From Hydrogenophaga sp. (GTDB lineage Bacteria; Pseudomonadota; Gammaproteobacteria; Burkholderiales; Burkholderiaceae_C), in contig JAGKSX010000099.1 in assembly GCA_018993155.1 (NCBI GenBank), forward strand, positions 16,850 to 80,849: a stretch of DNA of 64,000 bases. The letters are read 5' to 3'. The notes beneath the pieces were generated by a model that did not search any database, was not told where the DNA came from, and worked only from the letters and a program-made list of their open reading frames with translations. Numbering within the stretch: the stretch's first letter is position 1; every line of letters begins with the position of its first letter. Positions 19,082-29,118 of this stretch are shown in pieces. The position numbers were made by a program, and so were the translations under genes.

Positions 19082-20887
19082 TCAGAAGGTGCGGACCTTC
19101 GGGGGCACCGACTCCACGGTCAGGGGCTTGAGGTTGACAGGCTTGTAAGTCAGGCTGTTGTCGGCGCTGTGCCACAGCGTGTGCTTCATCCACTCCGCGT
19201 CGTTGCGGCCCAGGGGGAACTGCGCGTCGTCGGCCGGGCGCTCATAGTCGTTCACCGTGTGGGCACCTCGGCACTCGCGGCGCGCGGCGGCCGAGGTCAT
19301 GGTGGCCTGGGCGCATTCGATCAGGTTCTCCACTTCCAGCGCTTCGATGCGCGCGGTGTTGAACACCTTGGACTTGTCCTTGAGCGTGATGGCGGCGACG
19401 CGAGCGCGCATCGCGTTGATCTTGACCACGCCCTCGTCCATGCTGGCCTGGGTGCGGAACACGCCAGCGTGCTGCTGCATGGCCGTGCGCAGGTCGTTGG
19501 CCACGTCCTGCGAATACTCGCCATCGGTGGCGTTGTCCAGGCGGGCCAGGCGGGCGAGCGTCCTGTCCGCCGCGTCGGCGGGCAGGGGCTTGTGGATCTT
19601 GTTCTTGTTGTTGTACTGGACGATGTGGTCACCAGCCGCCTTGCCGAACACGAGCAGGTCGAGCAGCGAGTTGGTGCCCAGGCGGTTGGCGCCGTGCACG
19701 CTCACGCAGGAGCATTCGCCCACGGCGTACAGGCCGTTGACCACCTTCTGGTTGCCCTGGCCGTCCGGCGTCACCACCTGACCGTGGATGTTGGTCGGGA
19801 TGCCTCCCATCTGGTAGTGGATGGTGGGCACCACGGGGATGGGGTCCTTGGTGATGTCGACGTTGGCGAAGTTGTGCCCGATCTCGTAGACCGAGGGCAG
19901 GCGCTTCATGATGTCGTTGACGCCGATGTGCGTCATGTCGAGGTGGATGTAGTCCTTGTTCGGACCGCAGCCGCGTCCTTCCTTGATTTCCTGGTCCATG
20001 CAGCGCGAGACGAAGTCGCGCGGTGCCAGGTCCTTCAGCGTGGGCGCGTAACGCTCCATGAAACGATCGCCGTTGACGTTGCGCAGGATGGCGCCTTCGC
20101 CGCGGCAGCCTTCGGTCAGCAGCACGCCTGCGCCGGCCACGCCGGTGGGGTGGAACTGCCAGAACTCCATGTCCTGCAGCGGGATGCCGGCGCGCGCCGC
20201 CATGCCCAGGCCGTCACCGGTGTTGATGAAGGCGTTGGTGGAGGCCGCGAAGATGCGGCCGGCGCCGCCGGTGGCCAGCAGCGTGGTCTTGGCTTCGAGG
20301 ATGTAGGTCTCGCCGGTTTCCATTTCCAGCGCGGTCACGCCGACCACGTCGCCGCTGGCGTCGCGGATCAGGTCCAGCGCCATCCATTCGACGAAGAAGG
20401 TGGTGCGGGCCTGCACGTTCTGCTGGTACAGGGTGTGCAGCATGGCGTGACCGGTGCGGTCGGCCGCGGCGCAAGCGCGCTGCACCGGCTTTTCACCGTA
20501 GTTGGCGGTGTGGCCGCCGAATGGGCGCTGGTAGATCGTGCCGTCGGGGTTGCGGTCGAACGGCATGCCGAAGTGTTCGAGCTCGTAGACGACCTTGGGC
20601 GCTTCACGGCACATGAACTCGATGGCGTCCTGGTCGCCCAGCCAGTCGGAGCCCTTGATGGTGTCGTAGAAGTGGTAGTGCCAGTTGTCCTCGTTCATGT
20701 TGCCGAGCGAGGCGCCGATGCCGCCCTGGGCCGCCACGGTGTGCGAGCGGGTGGGGAACACCTTGGAGAGCACGGCCACCTTGAGGCCGGCGCGCGCGAG
20801 TTGCAGCGAGGCGCGCATGCCGGAGCCGCCGGCGCCGACGATGACCACGTCGAACTGACGCTTGGGAAGGGATGCGGATGCGGTCAT
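19082..20887 (-). CDS. sdhA: succinate dehydrogenase flavoprotein subunit
   Basis: SdhA oxidises succinate to fumarate on the cytoplasmic face of the inner membrane. VIVGAGGSGMRASLQLA near residue 16 binds FAD, and SHTVAAQGGIGASLGN holds the histidine that carries FAD covalently. HPTGVAGAGVLLTEGCRGEGA and NRLGTNSLLDLLVFG are the substrate and FAD blocks. The 601 residues match the family. It is the central gene of sdhCDAB. Confidence 0.98.
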   Translation of the reverse strand: MTASASLPKRQFDVVIVGAGGSGMRASLQLARAGLKVAVLSKVFPTRSHTVAAQGGIGASLGNMNEDNWHYHFYDTIKGSDWLGDQDAIEFMCREAPKVVYELEHFGMPFDRNPDGTIYQRPFGGHTANYGEKPVQRACAAADRTGHAMLHTLYQQNVQARTTFFVEWMALDLIRDASGDVVGVTALEMETGETYILEAKTTLLATGGAGRIFAASTNAFINTGDGLGMAARAGIPLQDMEFWQFHPTGVAGAGVLLTEGCRGEGAILRNVNGDRFMERYAPTLKDLAPRDFVSRCMDQEIKEGRGCGPNKDYIHLDMTHIGVNDIMKRLPSVYEIGHNFANVDITKDPIPVVPTIHYQMGGIPTNIHGQVVTPDGQGNQKVVNGLYAVGECSCVSVHGANRLGTNSLLDLLVFGKAAGDHIVQYNNKNKIHKPLPADAADRTLARLARLDNATDGEYSQDVANDLRTAMQQHAGVFRTQASMDEGVVKINAMRARVAAITLKDKSKVFNTARIEALEVENLIECAQATMTSAAARRECRGAHTVNDYERPADDAQFPLGRNDAEWMKHTLWHSADNSLTYKPVNLKPLTVESVPPKVRTF

Positions 20888-20891
20888 GGCT

Positions 20892-21257
20892 TCAGAGCCT
20901 CCAGAGAACTTGAACGGCCCAGCCCAGGCAGGACAGGAGCCAGACGATGGTGAAGACGTGCAGCACGAGGCGGATGCCGGCGGGCTTGACGTAGTCCATC
21001 CAGATGTCGCGCATGCCGACCCACACGTGGTAGGCCAGGGCCAGGAAGACGGCGAAGGTCAGGGCCTTCATCCACTGTTGGGCGAAGATGCCGGCCCAGC
21101 TTTCGTAGCCGATGGGGCCGCTGATGAACAGCACCTGCAGCAGCACGATCAGGGTGAAGATCGCCATGAGGGCGGCGGTGATGCGCTGGGCGAGCCAGTC
21201 GCGCAGGCCGTAGTGGGCGCCGGTGACGACGCGCTTGGAACCGTAGTTGACGGACAT
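20892..21257 (-). CDS. sdhD: succinate dehydrogenase membrane anchor SdhD
   Basis: This 121-residue protein has three predicted membrane helices (about residues 28-48, 60-80 and 95-117). It anchors SdhAB and helps bind heme b and quinone. The loop GMRDIWMDYVKPAGIRL is typical of SdhD. It ends four bases before sdhA. The Burkholderiales-type N-terminus (SVNYGSKRVVTGAHYGLRDW) supports the lineage assignment of this half. Confidence 0.94.
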   Translation of the reverse strand: MSVNYGSKRVVTGAHYGLRDWLAQRITAALMAIFTLIVLLQVLFISGPIGYESWAGIFAQQWMKALTFAVFLALAYHVWVGMRDIWMDYVKPAGIRLVLHVFTIVWLLSCLGWAVQVLWRL

Positions 21258-21307
21258 GAATATGTTTCCTAGTCAGTTGGGGTCAGAGCTGAAGATCTGA
21301 CCCTCAA

Positions 21308-21739
21308 TCAATACAGGTTGAACAGCTTGGCGCCCAGCACCAGCGTGAGGCCGATGCTCAGCACCAGCGTGACGATGGCGGAAGAGCGGCCGAATTCCTT
21401 GCTCACCGCATGGCAGGCGTCCATGTACAGGTGGCGGACGCCGGCGATCAGGTGGTGCAGGTAGGCCCAGATGATGGACAGCACCACGAGCTTGAAGAAC
21501 CAGCCCGGCACGAAGCCGATGCCGGCGGAAAACGCCGAGCTGAAACGTTCGAAGGACAGCTCGGACGACACGGAGGTGTCGAACAGCCAGACGATCAGGG
21601 GGAGCAGGATGAACATCAGGCCGCCGCTGGCGCGGTGCAGGATCGACACCCAGCCGGCCGGAGGCAGGCGGTAGGTGGTGAGATCCTTGAAGGCGTTGAT
21701 GTTGCGGAACTCGGGCCGCTTCTTGGTCAACTCGGTCAT
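21308..21739 (-). CDS. sdhC: succinate dehydrogenase cytochrome b556 subunit SdhC
   Basis: SdhC is the other membrane anchor of complex II. The 143-residue protein begins RPEFRNINAF and contains the GWVSILHRASG block with the conserved quinone-site Ser and Arg. HHLIAGVRHLYMD carries the likely heme-ligand histidine. Three membrane helices are evident. It is the first gene of the sdhCDAB-sdhE-gltA unit; a tandem repeat upstream at 21779-21800 may be regulatory. Confidence 0.95.
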   Translation of the reverse strand: MTELTKKRPEFRNINAFKDLTTYRLPPAGWVSILHRASGGLMFILLPLIVWLFDTSVSSELSFERFSSAFSAGIGFVPGWFFKLVVLSIIWAYLHHLIAGVRHLYMDACHAVSKEFGRSSAIVTLVLSIGLTLVLGAKLFNLY

Positions 21740-21778
21740 GGTGGGGCTTTCTTCCGGGGAGGGAGGGGTCGTCGCGGC

Positions 21779-21800
21779 TTGGTAACTCGTTGGTAACTAA
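21779..21800 (-). promoter_or_regulatory. tandem TTGGTAACT repeat upstream of sdhC
   Basis: TTGGTAACTCG at 21779-21789 and TTGGTAACTAA at 21790-21800 are two head-to-tail copies of an 11-base unit. They lie 40-60 bases upstream of the sdhC start, within or just after the promoter region, with one helical turn between them. This is the pattern of paired operator half-sites, though the binding factor is unknown. Confidence 0.4.
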
Positions 21801-21893
21801 TGCCAAGGCGCGTCAAATTCTATTGCAATGCACCAAACCGCAGTCCGGCACTCGGACGCTCCCCGATATCCGGGGCTCCGGCTGGGTGCGCCA

Positions 21894-22691
21894 TCAGCTC
21901 AGCTCGTTGCGGTAATGGCGTGCGTCGGTGCGGTAGTAGCCGCGGCGCAACTCCATGGGTTCGTCGTTGTAGGTGTAGGCCAGGCGTTCCACGCTCAGCA
22001 GCGGGTGCCCGGGCGCGACGCCCAGCAGGGTGGCGGTGTCTTCGTCGGCGCTCACCGCCTTGATCTTTTCCACCGCGCGCACCATGCGCACGCCGAACTG
22101 CGTTTCGAACAGGGCGTACATCGGGCCCTTGTCTTCCGACAGCGCCTCGATCGTCAGGCCTTTGAAGGGGCCGCCTGGCAGCCAGAGTTCTTCCACGATG
22201 GCGGGGATGCCGGCGAACGCCAGCACGCGCTTGACCTGCAGCACGGCGTCGCCCGTGCGCAGGGACAGCTGGCGCGCCACTTCGGCCGGCGCGCGCAGGC
22301 GGCGGCATTCCACGATGCGGCGCTCGGCCGGTCCCTGGTCTTCCAGCGTGCCGGTGTCGGGCAGCAGGCGCAGGAAGCGGTACTGGATGTGCTGCTCGGC
22401 GTGGGTGGCCACGAAAGTGCCCTTGCCCTGGCGGCGCACCAGCAGGTTGTCGGTGGCGAGTTCGTCGATCGCCTTGCGCACGGTGCCCTGGCTCACGCGA
22501 AAGCGCGCGGCCAGGTCGAATTCGCTCGGGATCATGTCACCCGGCTTCCACTCGCCCGCCTGCAGGCTGCGCAGGATCAGGGTCTTGATCTGCTGGTACA
22601 GCGGGCTGAAGGCTGGCGCGGTGTTCTCGAACACGGGGGCGCCGGCCTCTGCAGGTGCCGCGTCGGTGGGATTCTGGGGTGAGGTGGCCAT
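21894..22691 (-). CDS. GntR-family (HutC/UTRA) transcriptional regulator
   Basis: The 265-residue protein has a winged-helix GntR domain at about residues 30-95 (YQQIKTLILRS, GDMIPSEFDLAARFRVSQGTVRKAIDEL, GKGTFV) and a C-terminal UTRA ligand-binding domain ending in RRGYYRTDARHY. It sits divergently between sdhC and mdh, as is usual in Burkholderiales. That position suggests it controls the TCA genes in response to a small carboxylate or related ligand. Its own promoter contains a perfect palindrome in the spacer, so autoregulation is likely. Confidence 0.92.
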   Translation of the reverse strand: MATSPQNPTDAAPAEAGAPVFENTAPAFSPLYQQIKTLILRSLQAGEWKPGDMIPSEFDLAARFRVSQGTVRKAIDELATDNLLVRRQGKGTFVATHAEQHIQYRFLRLLPDTGTLEDQGPAERRIVECRRLRAPAEVARQLSLRTGDAVLQVKRVLAFAGIPAIVEELWLPGGPFKGLTIEALSEDKGPMYALFETQFGVRMVRAVEKIKAVSADEDTATLLGVAPGHPLLSVERLAYTYNDEPMELRRGYYRTDARHYRNELS

Positions 22692-22729
22692 GGTTTGCGG
22701 GCGCCATCGGGAGGGCGCTCATGACTTCA

Positions 22730-22788
22730 ATCATATCTTATATAAGACATAAGACAAATTGACGTATCAGGGTTTGCGAGGGTACACT
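22730..22788. promoter_or_regulatory. divergent promoters of gntR and mdh with palindromic operator
   Basis: On the minus strand TTGTCT (complement of 22752-22757) and TATGAT (complement of 22730-22735) have a 16-base spacer. The spacer contains the perfect palindrome TCTTATATAAGA at 22736-22747. On the plus strand TTGACG at 22759-22764 and TACACT at 22783-22788 (18-base spacer) form the likely mdh promoter. A further AAGACA half-site follows at 22751-22756. A GntR dimer on the palindrome would block its own promoter and lie just upstream of the mdh -35 box. Confidence 0.7.
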
Positions 22789-22861
22789 CACGGGCTGTCC
22801 AGGGGGTTCGTCCGCCTCGTCATTTCTCTCTTCCCCAACGTCCTTTTCCGGAGTTTTCACC

Positions 22862-23848
22862 ATGAACAAGAAGCCCGTTCGCGTTGCCGTCACCGGCGCC
22901 GCTGGCCAGATCGGTTACGCCCTGCTGTTTCGCATCGCCTCCGGCGAGATGCTGGGCAAGGACCAGCCCGTGATCCTGCAGCTGCTGGAAATCCCGGACG
23001 AGAAGGCCCAGAAGGCGCTCAAGGGCGTGATGATGGAACTGGAAGACTGCGCGTTCCCGCTGCTGGCCGGCATGGAAGCCCACAGCGACCCCACGACCGC
23101 CTTCAAGGACACCGACTACGCCCTGCTGGTGGGTGCCCGTCCCCGCGGCCCCGGCATGGAGCGCGCCGACCTGCTGGCTGCCAACGCCCAGATCTTCACG
23201 GCCCAGGGCAAGGCGCTGGACAAGGTCGCCAGCCGCGACGTCAAGGTGCTGGTGGTCGGCAACCCCGCCAACACCAACGCCTACATCGCCATGAAGAGCG
23301 CGCCCAGCCTGCCGCGCGAGAACTTCACCGCCATGCTTCGCCTGGACCACAACCGCGCCGCCAGCCAGATCGCCGCCAAGACCGGTGGCAAGGTCGGTGA
23401 GATCGAGAAGCTCACCGTCTGGGGCAACCACTCGCCCACCATGTACGCCGACTACCGCTTCGCCACCATCGGCGGCAAGAGCGTGAAGGACGCGATCAAC
23501 GACCAGGTCTGGAACGCCGACACCTTCCTGCCCACCGTGGGCAAGCGCGGCGCCGCCATCATCGAGGCGCGTGGCCTGTCGTCGGCCGCCTCGGCCGCCA
23601 ATGCCGCCATCGACCACATGCGCGACTGGGCCCTGGGCTCCCACGGCAAGTGGGTCACCATGGGCGTGCCCTCCAACGGCGAATACGGCATTCCCAAGGA
23701 CGTGATCTTCGGCTTCCCGGTCACCACCGAAGGCGGCAAGTACAAGATCATCGAAGGCCTGGAAATCGACGCCTTCTCGCAAGAGCGCATCAACAAGACG
23801 CTGGACGAGCTCAAGGGTGAGCAGGACGGCGTCAAGCACCTCCTGTAA
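22862..23848 (+). CDS. mdh: malate dehydrogenase
   Basis: This NAD-dependent enzyme oxidises malate to oxaloacetate in the TCA cycle. [21 protein letters not shown] binds NAD at the N-terminus; [17 protein letters not shown] carries the substrate-binding arginines, NPANTNAY and [11 protein letters not shown] the active site including the catalytic histidine. The 328-residue form with the longer N-terminal block is the type found in Burkholderiales. It starts the plus-strand mdh-citE-like-acnB group, divergent from the GntR gene. Confidence 0.98.
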   Translation: MNKKPVRVAVTGAAGQIGYALLFRIASGEMLGKDQPVILQLLEIPDEKAQKALKGVMMELEDCAFPLLAGMEAHSDPTTAFKDTDYALLVGARPRGPGMERADLLAANAQIFTAQGKALDKVASRDVKVLVVGNPANTNAYIAMKSAPSLPRENFTAMLRLDHNRAASQIAAKTGGKVGEIEKLTVWGNHSPTMYADYRFATIGGKSVKDAINDQVWNADTFLPTVGKRGAAIIEARGLSSAASAANAAIDHMRDWALGSHGKWVTMGVPSNGEYGIPKDVIFGFPVTTEGGKYKIIEGLEIDAFSQERINKTLDELKGEQDGVKHLL

Positions 23849-23866
23849 TCGGCTGGTAACCGCGCC

Positions 23867-24871
23867 TTGGCTCCGCTCCATCCTCGCCACATCCTGCTTG
23901 GTGCCCAGGCCGGTGCGTTCGCGCTGCCGGTCTGCGACCACTACAGCGGGGTGGAAGCCCGGATGCGCAAGAGCCTGGCGCTGCAGGCCGAGATGGCCGA
24001 GGAGTTCGGCACCTGCGTCTTCGACGTCACGCTCGATTGCGAGGACGGCGCGCCCGTGGGCGGGGAGGCCGAGCACGCCGCGCTGGTGACCGAACTGGCC
24101 CTGGCCGCGGCGCCCGAGGCGCGCGTGGCGGTGCGCGTTCACCCGGTGGACCACCCGGCGTTCGACGCCGACGTGGCCACCGTCGCGGCGCGCGCGGGCC
24201 ATCGCCTGGCCCACCTCATGGTGCCCAAGGTCGAATCGGTGGCCGACGTGCAGCGCGCGGCGGACGCCCTCGACGCCGCCGGTGCCCGGGCCTTGCCCCT
24301 GCACGTGCTGGTCGAATCCCCCGCTGCGGTGCACCGTGCCTTCGACATCGCCGCGCATCCCCGGGTGCAGAGCATCAGCTTCGGCCTGATGGACTTCGTC
24401 TCGGCGCACGGCGGCGCCATCCCGGCCGACGGCATGAGCGCCGCCGGCCAGTTCTCGCACCCGCTGGTGCTGCGCGCCAAGCTGGAGATCGCCTCGGCCT
24501 GCCATGCGCACGGCAAGGTGCCCTCGCATTGCGTGGTGACCGAGTTCAAGCACCTGGATGCCCTCCAGCAGGCGGCCCGCAAGGCCGCCCATGAGCTCGG
24601 TTACACGCGCATGTGGAGCATCCACCCTGACCAGATCCGCCCCATCCTGGCCGCGTTCGCGCCCCAGGCGAGCGAGGTTCACACCGCCGCCGCCCTCATC
24701 GAGCGCGCCCTGGCCGCCGACTGGGCGCCGGTGCAGTTCGAAGGCCGCCTGCACGACCGGGCGAGCTACCGCTATTTCTGGCAGGTGCTGGAGCGCGCGC
24801 ACCAGACCGGCCTGCCATTGCCCGACACGGTGCAAGCCCACTTCGCCGAACCCGCCGCCCTGCGGCATTGA
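23867..24871 (+). CDS. CitE-like CoA ester lyase (HpcH/HpaI family)
   Basis: The 334-residue protein is related to the beta subunit of citrate lyase and to malyl- and citramalyl-CoA lyases, which split or form 3-hydroxyacyl-CoA esters in a Mg-dependent aldol reaction. LDCEDGAP near residues 57-64 provides metal-binding acidic residues; MVPKVES and the [10 protein letters not shown] segment contain the second glutamate ligand. The start is a TTG at 23867, 18 bases after mdh. Its place between mdh and acnB is a Comamonadaceae feature and suggests a link to C4/C6 acid metabolism, but the substrate is not known. Confidence 0.85.
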   Translation: MAPLHPRHILLGAQAGAFALPVCDHYSGVEARMRKSLALQAEMAEEFGTCVFDVTLDCEDGAPVGGEAEHAALVTELALAAAPEARVAVRVHPVDHPAFDADVATVAARAGHRLAHLMVPKVESVADVQRAADALDAAGARALPLHVLVESPAAVHRAFDIAAHPRVQSISFGLMDFVSAHGGAIPADGMSAAGQFSHPLVLRAKLEIASACHAHGKVPSHCVVTEFKHLDALQQAARKAAHELGYTRMWSIHPDQIRPILAAFAPQASEVHTAAALIERALAADWAPVQFEGRLHDRASYRYFWQVLERAHQTGLPLPDTVQAHFAEPAALRH

Positions 24872-24936
24872 GCTTGCTTGCCCCGTCCCCACCTGTTTTC
24901 TGCCCCACGAATTTCACTTCCCCACTGGAGAACCCC

Positions 24937-27537
24937 ATGTCCACCTTCCTCACCGACTACCGCGCCCACGCCGCCGAACGCGCCGCGCTGGGCATTCCTC
25001 CGCTGCCGCTGGACGCCAAGCAGGTCGCCGACCTGATCGAGCTGATCAAGGCACCGCCGGCCGGTGAGGACGCCTTCCTGCTGGACCTCATCACGCACCG
25101 CGTGCCGCCCGGCGTGGACGATGCGGCCAAGGTCAAGGCCAGCTTCCTGGCCGCCGTGGCGCACGGCGACGTGAAGGTGGGCCTGATCTCCAAGTCCAAG
25201 GCCACCGAGCTGCTGGGCACCATGGTGGGTGGCTACAACGTGCATCCGCTGATCGAGCTGCTGGACGACGAGGAAGTGGCCAGCGTGGCGGCCGAGGGCC
25301 TGAAGAAGACCCTGCTGATGTTCGACTTCTTCAACGACGTGGCCGAGAAGGCCAAGGCCGGCAACCTCAAGGCCCGCCAGGTGATGCAGAGCTGGGCCGA
25401 CGCCGAGTGGTTCACCAGCCGCCCCGAAGTCGACAAGACCATCACCGTGACCGTGTTCAAGGTGCCCGGCGAAACCAACACCGACGATCTCTCGCCCGCA
25501 CCCGACGCCTGGAGCCGCCCGGACATCCCGCTGCACTACCTCGCCATGCTGAAGAACACGCGCGAAGGCGCGGCCTTCAAGCCCGAGGAAGACGGCAAGC
25601 GCGGCCCGATGCAGTTCATCGACGACCTGAAGAAGAAGGGTCACCTCGTGGCCTACGTGGGCGACGTGGTGGGCACCGGCTCCAGCCGCAAGTCAGCCAC
25701 CAACAGCGTGATCTGGGCCACCGGCCAGGACATTCCCTTCGTGCCCAACAAGCGCTTCGGCGGCGTCACGCTGGGCGGCAAGATCGCCCCCATCTTCTTC
25801 AACACGCAGGAAGACTCGGGCGCGCTGCCGATCGAAGTGGACGTGAGCAAGCTCGAAATGGGCGACGTGATCGACATCCACCCCTACGACGGCAAGATCA
25901 CCAAGGGTGGCGCCACGCTGGTCGAATTCCAGCTGCGCAGCGACGTGCTGTTCGACGAAGTGCGCGCCGGCGGCCGCATCAACCTCATCATCGGCCGCTC
26001 GCTCACCGCCAAGGCGCGTGAGTTCCTGGGCCTGCCCGCCAGCACGGTGTTCCGCCTGCCGCAGGCACCCGCCGAAACCAAGGCAGGCTTCACCCTGGCG
26101 CAGAAGATGGTGGGTCGCGCGGTCGGCCTGCCGGAAGGCTTCGGCGTGCGCCCCGGCACCTACTGCGAACCCAAGATGACCACCGTCGGCTCGCAGGACA
26201 CCACCGGCCCGATGACGCGCGACGAACTGAAGGACCTGGCCTGCCTGGGCTTCAGCGCCGACATGGTGATGCAGTCCTTCTGCCACACCGCCGCCTACCC
26301 CAAGCCCGTGGACGTGAAGACCCACCGCGAGCTGCCCGCCTTCATCAGCAACCGCGGCGGCGTGGCCCTGCGCCCGGGCGACGGCGTGATCCACAGCTGG
26401 CTCAACCGCCTGCTGCTGCCCGACACCGTGGGCACCGGCGGCGACTCGCACACCCGCTTCCCGATCGGCATCAGCTTCCCCGCCGGCTCCGGCCTGGTGG
26501 CCTTCGGCGCCGCCACCGGTGTGATGCCGCTGGACATGCCCGAATCCGTGCTGGTGCGCTTCAAGGGCCAGATGCAGCCCGGCGTGACCCTGCGCGACCT
26601 GGTGCACGCGATCCCGCTGTACGCGATCAAGGCCGGTCTGCTGACCGTGGCCAAGGCCGGCAAGATCAACATCTTCTCGGGCCGCATCCTGGAAATCGAA
26701 GGCCTGCCGGATCTGAAGGTCGAACAGGCCTTCGAGCTGAGCGACGCCTCGGCCGAACGCTCGGCCGCCGGTTGCACCATCAAGCTCAACCCCGAGCCGG
26801 TGAAGGAATACCTCACCAGCAACGTGGTGCTGATGAAGAACATGATCGCCCAGGGCTATGCCGATGCCCGCAGCCTGAAGCGCCGCATCGAGAAGGTGGA
26901 AGCCTGGCTGGCCAACCCCAGCCTGCTCGAAGCCGACAAGGACGCCGAGTACGCCGCCGTGATCGAGATCGACCTGGCCGACATCAAGGAACCCATCCTC
27001 TGCTGCCCGAACGACCCCGATGACGCCAAGACCCTGTCCGAGGTGGCCGGCACCAAGATCGATGAAGCCTTCATCGGTTCGTGCATGACCAACATCGGCC
27101 ACTTCCGCGCCGCAGCCAAGCTGCTGGGCGGCCAGCGCGACATTCCCGTCAAGCTGTGGGTCGCGCCGCCGACCAAGATGGACGAGAGCGAGCTGATCAA
27201 GGAAGGCCACTACTCGGCGTTCGGCACCGCCGGTGCCCGCACCGAAATGCCCGGCTGCTCGCTGTGCATGGGCAACCAGGCGCAGGTGCGCGAAGGCGCG
27301 ACCGTGGTGTCCACCTCGACCCGCAACTTCCCGAACCGCCTGGGCAAGAACACCAACGTGTACCTCGCCTCGGCCGAACTCGCGGCCATTGCCTCCAAGC
27401 TGGGCCACATCCCCACCGTGGCCGAGTACCACGAGGCGATGGGCGTGGTGAACAAGGACGGCGCGGCGATCTACCAGTACATGAACTTCGACCAGATCGA
27501 GGAGTACGCCGAGGCCGCGAAAGGCGTGGCGGCGTAA
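24937..27537 (+). CDS. acnB: bifunctional aconitate hydratase 2 / 2-methylisocitrate dehydratase
   Basis: AcnB isomerises citrate to isocitrate with a [4Fe-4S] cluster and is the main TCA aconitase in many proteobacteria. The N-terminal HEAT-like domain (residues 1 to about 160) and swivel domain (containing [12 protein letters not shown]) precede the catalytic domains, the AcnB-specific order. [23 protein letters not shown] and [12 protein letters not shown] contain cluster ligands and active-site residues. The ATG at 24937 follows CTGGAGAA and gives 866 residues. Confidence 0.98.
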   Translation: MSTFLTDYRAHAAERAALGIPPLPLDAKQVADLIELIKAPPAGEDAFLLDLITHRVPPGVDDAAKVKASFLAAVAHGDVKVGLISKSKATELLGTMVGGYNVHPLIELLDDEEVASVAAEGLKKTLLMFDFFNDVAEKAKAGNLKARQVMQSWADAEWFTSRPEVDKTITVTVFKVPGETNTDDLSPAPDAWSRPDIPLHYLAMLKNTREGAAFKPEEDGKRGPMQFIDDLKKKGHLVAYVGDVVGTGSSRKSATNSVIWATGQDIPFVPNKRFGGVTLGGKIAPIFFNTQEDSGALPIEVDVSKLEMGDVIDIHPYDGKITKGGATLVEFQLRSDVLFDEVRAGGRINLIIGRSLTAKAREFLGLPASTVFRLPQAPAETKAGFTLAQKMVGRAVGLPEGFGVRPGTYCEPKMTTVGSQDTTGPMTRDELKDLACLGFSADMVMQSFCHTAAYPKPVDVKTHRELPAFISNRGGVALRPGDGVIHSWLNRLLLPDTVGTGGDSHTRFPIGISFPAGSGLVAFGAATGVMPLDMPESVLVRFKGQMQPGVTLRDLVHAIPLYAIKAGLLTVAKAGKINIFSGRILEIEGLPDLKVEQAFELSDASAERSAAGCTIKLNPEPVKEYLTSNVVLMKNMIAQGYADARSLKRRIEKVEAWLANPSLLEADKDAEYAAVIEIDLADIKEPILCCPNDPDDAKTLSEVAGTKIDEAFIGSCMTNIGHFRAAAKLLGGQRDIPVKLWVAPPTKMDESELIKEGHYSAFGTAGARTEMPGCSLCMGNQAQVREGATVVSTSTRNFPNRLGKNTNVYLASAELAAIASKLGHIPTVAEYHEAMGVVNKDGAAIYQYMNFDQIEEYAEAAKGVAA

Positions 27538-27543
27538 AAGGGA

Positions 27544-27619
27544 CCCCCCGCGCCGCCTTCGGCGTCACCCCTCAGGGGGCGGCGCTGGAGGGCCGGCGGA
27601 GCCGGACCCTCGGCGCCCT
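27544..27619 (+). repeat. dispersed intergenic repeat, copy A
   Basis: This GC-rich element lies directly after acnB. It has the order CCGCGCCGCCTTCGGCGTC, a C-tract/G-tract hairpin, GGCCGGCGGAGCCGG and CCTCGGCGCCCTGG. The same order occurs at five other sites in the window. It is not coding and precedes a true terminator. Confidence 0.75.
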
Positions 27620-27622
27620 GGA

Positions 27623-27656
27623 TAAAAAAGCCGCTGCGGTTGCAGCGGCTTTTTTA
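27623..27656. terminator. bidirectional terminator between acnB and the XRE gene
   Basis: AAAAAAGCCGCTGC and GCAGCGGCTTTTTT form a perfect stem around a short loop, with T runs on both strands. It ends acnB on the plus strand and the XRE regulator, whose stop overlaps it, on the minus strand. Confidence 0.92.
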
Positions 27657-28460
27657 CGCCTGCGCGGCGAGTTGCCTGAGCAACTCGGCAGACGCTTCAT
27701 CGCCTGGAAAGAAGGTCTCCAGCGCCAGCTCCTGCAGGGTGATGTCCACCGGCGAGCCGAACACCGTGGTCGTGCTCACGAGGTTCAGCACGCCATGGCC
27801 GGTGTTGAACTGGAAAGGCATCAGCACGCCATGGTGCTCGCCCGGCAGCGTGCCGGCGTCGTTGCCGAACGATTCCGGGTAGCCCTTGAGTTCGGACAGC
27901 AGCGCGGCCAGCGCCTCGTCGCCGGTGGCGTGGATCTGCTGGCGCAGGCGCTCGAACAGGTGCTCGCGCCATTGCCGCAGGTTGGCGATGCGCGGCGCCA
28001 GCCCCTCGGGGTGCAGGCTCAGGCGCAGCACATTGACGGGGCCCTCCAGCAGCCGGGGCGAGGCCCCCGCCATCAGCAGCGGCACCAGCCGGTTGGCCAT
28101 CACCAGGTTCCAGTGCCGGTCCATCGCCAGCGCGGGCCAGGGTTCGTGGCAGTCCAGGATGCGCTTGACCGCCGCGCGCGCCGAGGCCATGTCGGGCGCG
28201 TCCAGCGGGCGCTCGCGGTACATCGGGGCGTACCCGGCGGCTTCCAGCAGCGCGTTGCGTTCGCGCAGAGGCACCTCGAGCCGGTCGACCAGGCGCAACA
28301 CCATGTCGCGGCTGGGGCTGGCGCGGCCGGTCTCCACGTAGCTCAGGTGCCGGGTGGACACATCGGCCACGTGCGCCAGGTCGAGCTGGCTCAGGCGGCG
28401 GCGCTGGCGCCAGTGGCGCAGGCGTTCGCCGAATGGAGAGGGGGTGGTCAGGGCGTTCAT
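27654..28460 (-). CDS. XRE-family regulator with MmyB-like ligand domain
   Basis: The protein has an N-terminal helix-turn-helix (GERLRHWRQRRRLSQLDLAHVADVSTRHLSYVETGRASPS) and a C-terminal MmyB/MltR-like domain (WPALAMDRHWNLVMANRLV and later blocks) that in related proteins binds fatty acid-like ligands. The ATG at 28460 gives 268 residues; another in-frame ATG at 28469 adds MPP. It is convergent with acnB and divergent from the small membrane protein gene. Target genes are unknown, the neighbouring membrane protein being the obvious candidate. Confidence 0.88.
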   Translation of the reverse strand: MNALTTPSPFGERLRHWRQRRRLSQLDLAHVADVSTRHLSYVETGRASPSRDMVLRLVDRLEVPLRERNALLEAAGYAPMYRERPLDAPDMASARAAVKRILDCHEPWPALAMDRHWNLVMANRLVPLLMAGASPRLLEGPVNVLRLSLHPEGLAPRIANLRQWREHLFERLRQQIHATGDEALAALLSELKGYPESFGNDAGTLPGEHHGVLMPFQFNTGHGVLNLVSTTTVFGSPVDITLQELALETFFPGDEASAELLRQLAAQA

Positions 28461-28594
28461 GGGCGGCATGGTAGGGCACCCGGGTGCCGACCGGCCATGC
28501 CCTGCCACGTCATGGACGCCGCGCACCCGCCGGCCGACCATGCACCCCGGATGCCCTGACTTCCATCCGTCCTCACCTCATCAAGGAGTGCACC

Positions 28595-29008
28595 ATGTCC
28601 CTCATCGCTTCCCTCACTTCCCCGGTCGGCCTGCGCCGCGTGCTCTGGGCCGATGCCCTGTCCGGCTCCGGCACCGCCGTGCTGCACCTGGCCCTGACCG
28701 GCTCGCTGTCCGCCCTGCTGGGCCTGCCCGGCGCGCTGCTCAGCGCCTCGGGCATCCTGTTGCTGCTCTATGTCGCCCTGGCCGGCACGTTGGCCCTGCA
28801 GGCCACGCCGTCGCGCGCGCTGCTGGGCGTGCTGGTGCTCGGCAATTTCGCCTGGGTGGCGGCCTGCCTCGCGCTGCTGTTTGGCGGCCTGGTCTCGCCC
28901 ACGCCGCTGGGCCAAGCCTACCTGGTGGTCCAGGCCGTGGCGGTGCTGGTGCTGGCCGAGCTGCAGTGGATGGCGCTGCGGCGCCAGCGGCCAGCCGCCC
29001 TGGCCTGA
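28595..29008 (+). CDS. small integral membrane protein (four helices)
   Basis: The 137-residue protein has about four hydrophobic helices (near residues 8-30, 40-60, 68-88 and 98-118) separated by short loops. I recognise no enzymatic motif. The ATG at 28595 follows AAGGAG at 28583-28588, which decides the start over longer frames. It is transcribed away from the XRE/MmyB regulator and is probably its target. It may be a sensor or a stress-related membrane protein, but this cannot be told from sequence. Confidence 0.7.
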   Translation: MSLIASLTSPVGLRRVLWADALSGSGTAVLHLALTGSLSALLGLPGALLSASGILLLLYVALAGTLALQATPSRALLGVLVLGNFAWVAACLALLFGGLVSPTPLGQAYLVVQAVAVLVLAELQWMALRRQRPAALA

Positions 29009-29118
29009 GCCATGTGCGCCAGCGAACAGATGCGCGCGCCCTCAGCGCCTACGCTGGGTGCGCGCCATTGATGGATAGGCCGTCATTGGGCAAGGCTCTC
29101 TGAAAAAAGGAAAAAACC

